Positions 62,260-64,000 of a stretch of 64,000 nucleotides of DNA are shown one piece after another. The translations under genes and the position numbers were made by a program. A model generated the notes under the pieces. It was not told the DNA's origin. It worked only from the letters and a program-made list of their open reading frames with translations, and did not search any database. Position 1 is the first letter of the stretch. Every line of letters starts with the position of its first letter. The DNA comes from Cardinalis cardinalis (Eukaryota; Chordata; Aves; Passeriformes; Cardinalidae). Where the stretch lies: NCBI GenBank assembly GCA_014549065.1, contig JACDOX010000106.1:661247-725246 (forward strand), in the 5' to 3' direction.

Positions 62260-62380
62260 GGGGAATGTGCTCTCAGGCACATGGTGTGACCCTTGGGGGT
62301 GTCCTGTGCAGGGCTGAGTTGGACTTGATGATCCTGGTGGTCCCTTCCAACCCAGCATATTCTGTGATTCTGTGGCCTTG
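62260..62380 (+). mobile_element. CR1 LINE 3'-end fragment
   Basis: GTGCAGGGCTGAGTTGGACT, TGATGATCCTGGTGGTCCCT and TCCAACCCAGCATATTCTGT GATTCTG form the diagnostic CR1 3' end, sense on the plus strand. The left boundary is approximate. Confidence 0.9.
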
Positions 62381-64000
62381 GCAAAATGGGCTTTTGATAT
62401 TAAAGTGCCCGTTATCTGCTGGGTCTGCTCTGGCTGTGTACCTGCTGACNTCTTTAAAGACAGATTAACACATGACTTCTCCCCACTAAAGCTGTCTTAA
62501 ATTTCACTCTGTGTTTATGNATTCAAGCTGTGCTAGTCCCACACTTTTTTTTCTTTTTCTTGAGTAATAGGAGCCACTTTCATATGCTNTTTCTCAATTT
62601 TCTGTTCAATACATTGAATAGATGATAGCAAATGAAAAGCATATGAACAGCAAATTAATACAACTCCTGTCTTACTTGGTGAAAGTATAGAATTATAATT
62701 TAATCCCAACNCAACATACTGAATTAATTGTAAATGCAAAGATTCAATCTTTAGAATACAACTGAGATTTTTTTTACCTTGGCTATCTGCATTACTACAT
62801 GTAAGCACTAAACTTCAATAGAGGATTTTTGATTACTCTTTTTTAAATTTTAATTCCTTTAAACCATAAACTATTTGGGGACTGTTTCTTTAAAANAATC
62901 ACAGAGGTAGCAGTAATGCTAATAGTTAGGATTTCAGGCAGTTTATTAATATTTTTTGCAAGTAATATCAGTGCACCAGTATTTGCATATTATATTAGAA
63001 GTTGTTTTGCCAAGTGCTGATTGGCAGGATGTCATGTTCCCTGGTTTCCATTTGGAGCTGTGAACTCCTCTGATTGTTTCATCTCTGAAAGGAGCTAATG
63101 TTTGCTTTATTTTAGATCCTAGCTCTTGCAGGATGCACAGCATCTAAACTAACAGGGTCCTGTGCTCCAGGAGCGATTCCCCGCTTTGTCACTGCCAGGA
63201 GCAAACACAGTCCTGATGCTGTTCCATCACCACAGCCCTGGTTCATGCCCAGCACACACAGAACTGTCCCTCTTGAAAACAGAGATCCATTTCTATGTCC
63301 CTGTTTAACTTTGATTTGTAGTTACATTTTCACTCTGACCTCCTCCCTGACTGTAAATCAGTACCTGAAAAGCACACCACATACACCATCTGCAGTCAAA
63401 CATTTGATATACTTGTCATTAATTGACAGCATTCCTATACATGCTGGTCAGCAAGATTAATGCCCTTCTCAGGTCCACTTCTACACAGTGAAGCCAGTGG
63501 GAGTTTCCCTTCTTTTGCACTAAGAATGCAAAAATATGAACCTAAGAGAGAATTCANTGAATGAGGAGCTGTGTGTGATGTGCAAGACAATTCTGTCCTG
63601 AACTGCACTCTGTAGAACTCTGCTGGCTTTAGGTAAAGTGCTTTGTCTGACTCTCCCACAAAGTACCATAAGTCATTTTTGCATATGACATTGACATTTA
63701 TGTGTTCTTTAAACTAGGCTACCAGAGGACCAAATTATGTTAGAAAATTTAAACAGTTTCCTAATGACTCCTAATAAAATTGTAAACCTGATTATTTGCT
63801 GTATTATATATAATATGGACAAAAAGGCACAAGATGAAGCAAGGGTTTTTTCTGGTCAGTAGATATCCAGCAGAAATGAGCCTGGCTTGGTAAGCCAGAA
63901 CATTTTTCTGTTCTGGCACTTCTTGCTTTGCTGCCTCATCTTCTTCAGCAAGAGAGTTAATAATCAAAAATCCTCATGTGGCTCCTTGTTCTGGAACCAC

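Larger units (their letters stand above)
47342..64000 (+). other. PITPNC1: PITPNC1 intron 1 (5' part)
   Basis: From the donor at 47342 to the window end I find no further coding exon. Contents are a GC-rich patch with a gap (48.1-48.7 kb), TA/TG microsatellites, AT-rich tracts, one hairpin-forming palindrome at 58.55 kb and a short CR1 piece at 62.26-62.38 kb. The longer frames, for example at 49.5-50.2 and 57.1-57.4 kb, show no recognisable domain. Enhancers could be present, but no sequence feature identifies them by eye. Confidence 0.8.

Noticed and set aside
47342..64000. Search for PITPNC1 exon 2
   Set aside because: No stretch encoding the expected continuation (IGQLYMISKHS-like) with an acceptor was found. 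The first intron is known to be very long in mammals.
1..64000. CRISPR arrays, prophage, defence operons, endogenous retroviral genes, tRNA genes
   Set aside because: None was seen on either strand. The tandem repeats present have no spacer structure, and no LTR pair or retroviral gene motif was recognised. A tRNAscan or RepeatMasker run could still reveal small items not visible by eye.

Overview
The window looks like a piece of a bird genome. The evidence is vertebrate-type GT-AG split genes, fragments of CR1 retrotransposons (the dominant avian LINE) in both orientations, short introns, few other repeats and CpG-island promoters. Single Ns are scattered roughly every few hundred bases, and there are two runs of N (25738-26007 and 48229-48654), so this is a draft or ambiguity-masked assembly. 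No bacterial-type operon, CRISPR array or viral gene is visible. Most long open frames are chance frames in introns, intergenic DNA or repeats.

Three genes can be read directly from spliced exons. (1) HELZ, minus strand, about 26.2 kb down to beyond position 1: a 5' non-coding exon ending at 26113, the start-codon exon at 8910-9137, and four more coding exons (7081-7117, 3577-3701, 1397-1453, 535-583) encoding about the first 159 residues. The zinc finger and helicase parts lie off the left edge. (2) PSMD12, minus strand, 41726 down to 33341: complete, 11 coding exons joining in frame to a 456-residue proteasome lid subunit. (3) PITPNC1, plus strand: promoter region and first coding exon (47294-47341, 16 residues), followed by an intron that runs out of the window. 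Gene identities and the HELZ-PSMD12-PITPNC1 order are the same as I know from human 17q24.2, so this is conserved vertebrate synteny.

Layout: 1-26.1 kb HELZ 5' part and its large introns; 25.7-26.6 kb HELZ CpG-island promoter with an assembly gap; 26.2-33.1 kb intergenic DNA between the HELZ promoter and the PSMD12 3' end; 33.1-41.8 kb PSMD12; 41.9-42.6 kb a 30-bp GC-rich minisatellite directly upstream of PSMD12; 42.6-46.4 kb intergenic DNA with two CR1 pieces; 46.4-47.3 kb PITPNC1 CpG island and leader; 47.3-64 kb PITPNC1 intron 1 with a second GC-rich patch, a gap and a candidate CTCF site.

The three genes do not form a pathway. HELZ acts on mRNA, PSMD12 on protein degradation and PITPNC1 on lipid transfer. 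PSMD12 and PITPNC1 are divergently arranged about 5.5 kb apart. I found no undescribed biological system. The observations most worth checking are the PSMD12-proximal minisatellite, an antioxidant-response-type element just inside PSMD12 intron 1, upstream ORFs in the HELZ and PITPNC1 leaders, and the CTCF-like site beside the second gap.
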